Assembly: GCF_027257955.1 (NCBI RefSeq)
Contig: NZ_JANZNQ010000023.1
Coordinates: 1-38,670 of the forward strand
Length of the DNA stretch: 38,670 nucleotides
DNA from: Zhongshania aquatica
GTDB lineage: Bacteria > Pseudomonadota > Gammaproteobacteria > Pseudomonadales > Spongiibacteraceae
Direction: 5' to 3'
This document shows, in pieces, positions 36,520 through 38,670 of the stretch; the first letter of the stretch is position 1; every line of letters starts with the position of its first letter. The notes below the pieces were generated by a model. That model had not been told where the DNA came from. It ran no database searches and saw only the letters and a program-made list of their open reading frames with translations. The position numbers and the translations under genes were made by a program.

Positions 36520-38390
36520 AGGCTTATTTAATCTCTATTGGTTGTGACAACTACCAGAGTGAAACGCTTAATAATCTATCTGGCGCTGAAAATGATGCAT
36601 CAGCTGTTTATGATGTCTTAGTTGACTCAGAATATTCGATATACGAAAAAGAAAGTTCATATTTTCTGAAGTCCCCAGTAATAAGCGATGTTAAAGGAGC
36701 GTTCGAAGAAGCTCTATTCGATAAAGAATGCCCAGATATTTTTACGTTATTCTTCGCGGGGCACGGAGGTGTGATTGACGGTACGTACTACCTTTGCTTA
36801 AACGAAACTAAAACAGACAGAATGAGCTTAACTGGGCTATCGCTAACCGAGATCTTTAGAATAGTCTCCTCTTCGGGGGTTAAGCACGTAAATTTAGTCA
36901 TTGACGCCTGCAACACAGCAGGGTTAGTTAATGACTTGTTGTCCCTGATAAAACCCGAACTTATGGGAGCTAAAGGTTCATTTGGTATTTCAATACTGGC
37001 TGCAGCTGCTTCAGATGAATATGCTGGTGAGGTAGCGGGCCAAGGACTACTAACAGGTAGTCTAATCGATCTAATTTCTGGAAGAGATAAAGTTAATTCA
37101 GATGTTGAATTCCTCGATCTTGTGAATTTGGGACGTGTAATATCGACGAAATTTATACAAGAAGGAAGGGATCAGACACCTTCTTCGTGGGGGATGAATC
37201 TCTACGGGCCAAGCATATTTTCTAAAAACCCATATCATAGCCAAGACGACACAATTTCAACTCATGATTTTTCGTTTATTCCTCCCGCGTCTAGAGTAGG
37301 AATGGTGCTACTGAATTATAAAGATGATCTTTGGGCTTTATATGACGACCTAGGAAATACTGAAGGCGTCCGTGAATTTTTAGAGGTGATTAGGTCTGCA
37401 GGAGAAGCCGTTGATAACATTGATGATCTAGTAACCTTGCTAAAAGGCGTCGGCTATAGATTCATAGAGAAATATAATCCTGAATGTGATTTTAAACAGC
37501 TTGAGTTGATCAATGCTATTTCCACCGTCCTAATTCCTCACTTGTCAAACGAGAAGGCTCGAGTAGCCTTTTCAGAATTCATGGATTTATTCAAGTTATT
37601 TGGCGTCAGATTGCTAGATGATGCATTGGCAAACCTTCAAGAAGATAAATATTACTTGATAAACAAGGAAGGCGCTGGATTTGATGTGCTATCAAATTAT
37701 TACTATTTGCCCATCAGATTATCAAAGCTTTTAGGGTATTTTTCGCAATTACTATTGGTTGACGAAGGAGAAGCCGAAAAAGTTTCTGCATTCCTTGATT
37801 TGGTTCGTAAGGACTATAGTGGTCATCTTGTCGTGATGTCTGAAGAGCAGGCGCCGTACCTACATTCTTTCTTTGGGATATATAATGCTTTAGGCAAAGG
37901 GGAGCAAGTTAAAGACCTCCTTATCTCCTATATGCGCGACTATATTGGTTGTGAAGGACAAGTTGCGGCTCTTAATCTACCTGCTGAAGATACATTAAAA
38001 TTCCTGATTCAAAGATATACACAGAATAAGGTGAATATAGAGTACAAATCCAATCCGGATAGTCTGGGGTCTTCGTTATTACTACAGTCTAATGCCTATG
38101 GCATAGGTGAAGATGTAAATTTAGTTTTACATGTTTTGGATAGGCATAGTTTTCATCTGTTTATCCCCAGAAATATTGATCAGTTCGGGGAAAAAACAAT
38201 AGAAAACGGGTTCAATATGGTTCTTCGATGTGGATCAAATTTTTGGACGTGTAAAGATTTCAACGATATTGTTAAAGAACATTTTGATAAATATTCAGAA
38301 ATTGATCTTTCTTCTTTAAGCTCTATTGAGAAATATTCCAGTGTTGCCAGCTCTTTTGTTCAACCTGATCGTATTCCTCTAATGGTTTAA
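36516..38390 (+). CDS. Caspase-like cysteine protease (peptidase C14 type) with long unknown C-terminal region
   Basis: The 624-aa protein has an N-terminal caspase p20-type domain (about 1-235): YLISIGCDNYQ at the start, SGAENDASAVYDVL, catalytic His83 in LFFAGHGG, and catalytic Cys132 in VIDACNTAG. Residues about 250-624 are largely helical, with no family I recognise and no membrane helix; in similar proteins such parts sense a trigger or recruit partners. Bacterial caspase-like proteases often act in defence by killing or arresting infected cells. The AT-rich codon use, operon with a helical partner, and the adjacent IS3 element fit a horizontally acquired module. Function remains inference. 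Confidence 0.85.
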   Translation: MKAYLISIGCDNYQSETLNNLSGAENDASAVYDVLVDSEYSIYEKESSYFLKSPVISDVKGAFEEALFDKECPDIFTLFFAGHGGVIDGTYYLCLNETKTDRMSLTGLSLTEIFRIVSSSGVKHVNLVIDACNTAGLVNDLLSLIKPELMGAKGSFGISILAAAASDEYAGEVAGQGLLTGSLIDLISGRDKVNSDVEFLDLVNLGRVISTKFIQEGRDQTPSSWGMNLYGPSIFSKNPYHSQDDTISTHDFSFIPPASRVGMVLLNYKDDLWALYDDLGNTEGVREFLEVIRSAGEAVDNIDDLVTLLKGVGYRFIEKYNPECDFKQLELINAISTVLIPHLSNEKARVAFSEFMDLFKLFGVRLLDDALANLQEDKYYLINKEGAGFDVLSNYYYLPIRLSKLLGYFSQLLLVDEGEAEKVSAFLDLVRKDYSGHLVVMSEEQAPYLHSFFGIYNALGKGEQVKDLLISYMRDYIGCEGQVAALNLPAEDTLKFLIQRYTQNKVNIEYKSNPDSLGSSLLLQSNAYGIGEDVNLVLHVLDRHSFHLFIPRNIDQFGEKTIENGFNMVLRCGSNFWTCKDFNDIVKEHFDKYSEIDLSSLSSIEKYSSVASSFVQPDRIPLMV

Positions 38391-38431
38391 CCCATGATAA
38401 AAAAACATAACAATCGCAAGCACTCGGAACA

Positions 38432-38482
38432 TGATCTTGTCCCAATTTAACGGACACCAAAATCTAATAGATGAGGTGTCCT
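38432..38482 (+). repeat. Putative left end of an IS3-family element with hairpin over the orfA ribosome site
   Basis: A TG-starting end with ACGGACACC, typical of IS3-family inverted repeats, begins near 38432. Within it GGACACC (38452-38458) is repeated inverted as GGTGTCC (38475-38481), which covers the GAGGTG ribosome site of orfA. The exact element boundary and its right end are outside the window. Confidence 0.5.
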
Positions 38483-38670
38483 ATGCCAAAATACACAAAG
38501 CCAAGAAAGACCTGGCAGTATTCAGATGAATTCAAAGTGAAAGCGGTTCAACTGAGTTTGATTGACGGAATTCAAGTCAAAGAGGTAGCGGACACACTCG
38601 ACATACATCCGTTCATGCTGTCACGATGGCGAAAAGAGTTTCGCGAAGGCAAGATTGTGGCTGATAAACG
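38483..38670 (+). CDS. IS3-family transposase OrfA (partial, runs off the window)
   Basis: Starting at ATG 38483, the frame reads MPKYTKPRKTWQYSDEFKVK and continues AVQLSLIDGIQVKEVADTLD then IHPFMLSRWRKEFREGK. This is the IS3 OrfA DNA-binding helix-turn-helix (transposase_8 type). OrfB with the DDE core should follow, often by a -1 frameshift, beyond the window. It lies 92 bp after the caspase gene in the same direction, so the caspase operon may have been carried or cut by this element. Confidence 0.9.
   Translation, partial: MPKYTKPRKTWQYSDEFKVKAVQLSLIDGIQVKEVADTLDIHPFMLSRWRKEFREGKIVADK

Noticed and set aside
1-38670. CRISPR arrays, tRNA, rRNA or riboswitches
   Set aside because: I saw no regularly spaced direct repeats, no clover-leaf or rRNA-like stretches and no recognisable riboswitch core; a covariance-model scan would be needed to exclude small RNAs.

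Overview
This window looks like part of a gammaproteobacterial chromosome, probably an aerobic, marine-type heterotroph. A relative of Spongiibacteraceae such as Zhongshania is a guess from gene content and moderate GC, not something the sequence proves. Its core is a quinoprotein (PQQ-dependent) alcohol-oxidation island of about 29 kb (6.8-35.5 kb). It is flanked by accessory DNA that looks more AT-rich by eye, and both window edges carry pieces of transposase genes: an IS630-type start at the left and IS3-type orfA at the right.

Left accessory block (0.2-6.8 kb): a minus-strand cluster of four genes made of two pairs. Each pair joins a small four-helix membrane protein resembling styrene-oxide isomerase to a ferritin-like 'metal-dependent hydrolase' (PF10118 type) with an E / ExxH / E / ExxH diiron pattern. 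A 919-aa MalT/AlkS-type ATPase regulator is divergent, followed by a small lipoprotein. This block may be an undescribed oxygenation/isomerisation module.

Quinoprotein island: acetyl-CoA synthetase; a NosR-like membrane flavo-iron-sulfur protein; a TonB-dependent receptor; a porin; an ExaC-type aldehyde dehydrogenase; pqqA (23 aa, missing from simple ORF lists) and pqqBCDE; a NitT/TauT-type ABC transporter translationally coupled to pqqE; a NosP-like FIST protein with a NahK/ErcS'-like hybrid kinase; an ErbR/AgmR-like response regulator; a PedA/B/C- or Lut-type ABC system with its beta-propeller; a PedF-like cytochrome c550; a XoxJ/MoxJ-like periplasmic protein; and a PQQ alcohol dehydrogenase. 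The dehydrogenase has a D-F-D motif at the metal site, the signature of lanthanide-dependent enzymes. Together they predict: alcohol -> aldehyde in the periplasm, with electrons to cytochrome c550; aldehyde -> acid by the aldehyde dehydrogenase; acetate -> acetyl-CoA by Acs. PQQ is made on site, and metal or cofactor uptake is probably served by the receptor and ABC systems. A recurring TACTACTTT / AAAGTAGTA element lies before many of these transcription units and fits a NarL/FixJ-type heptamer, so it is a candidate site for the response regulator.

Right accessory block (35.5-38.67 kb): after a strong terminator comes a two-gene operon of a charged helical protein and a 624-aa caspase-like protease with a His/Cys dyad, directly next to an IS3-family element. 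It is a candidate defence or programmed-death module.
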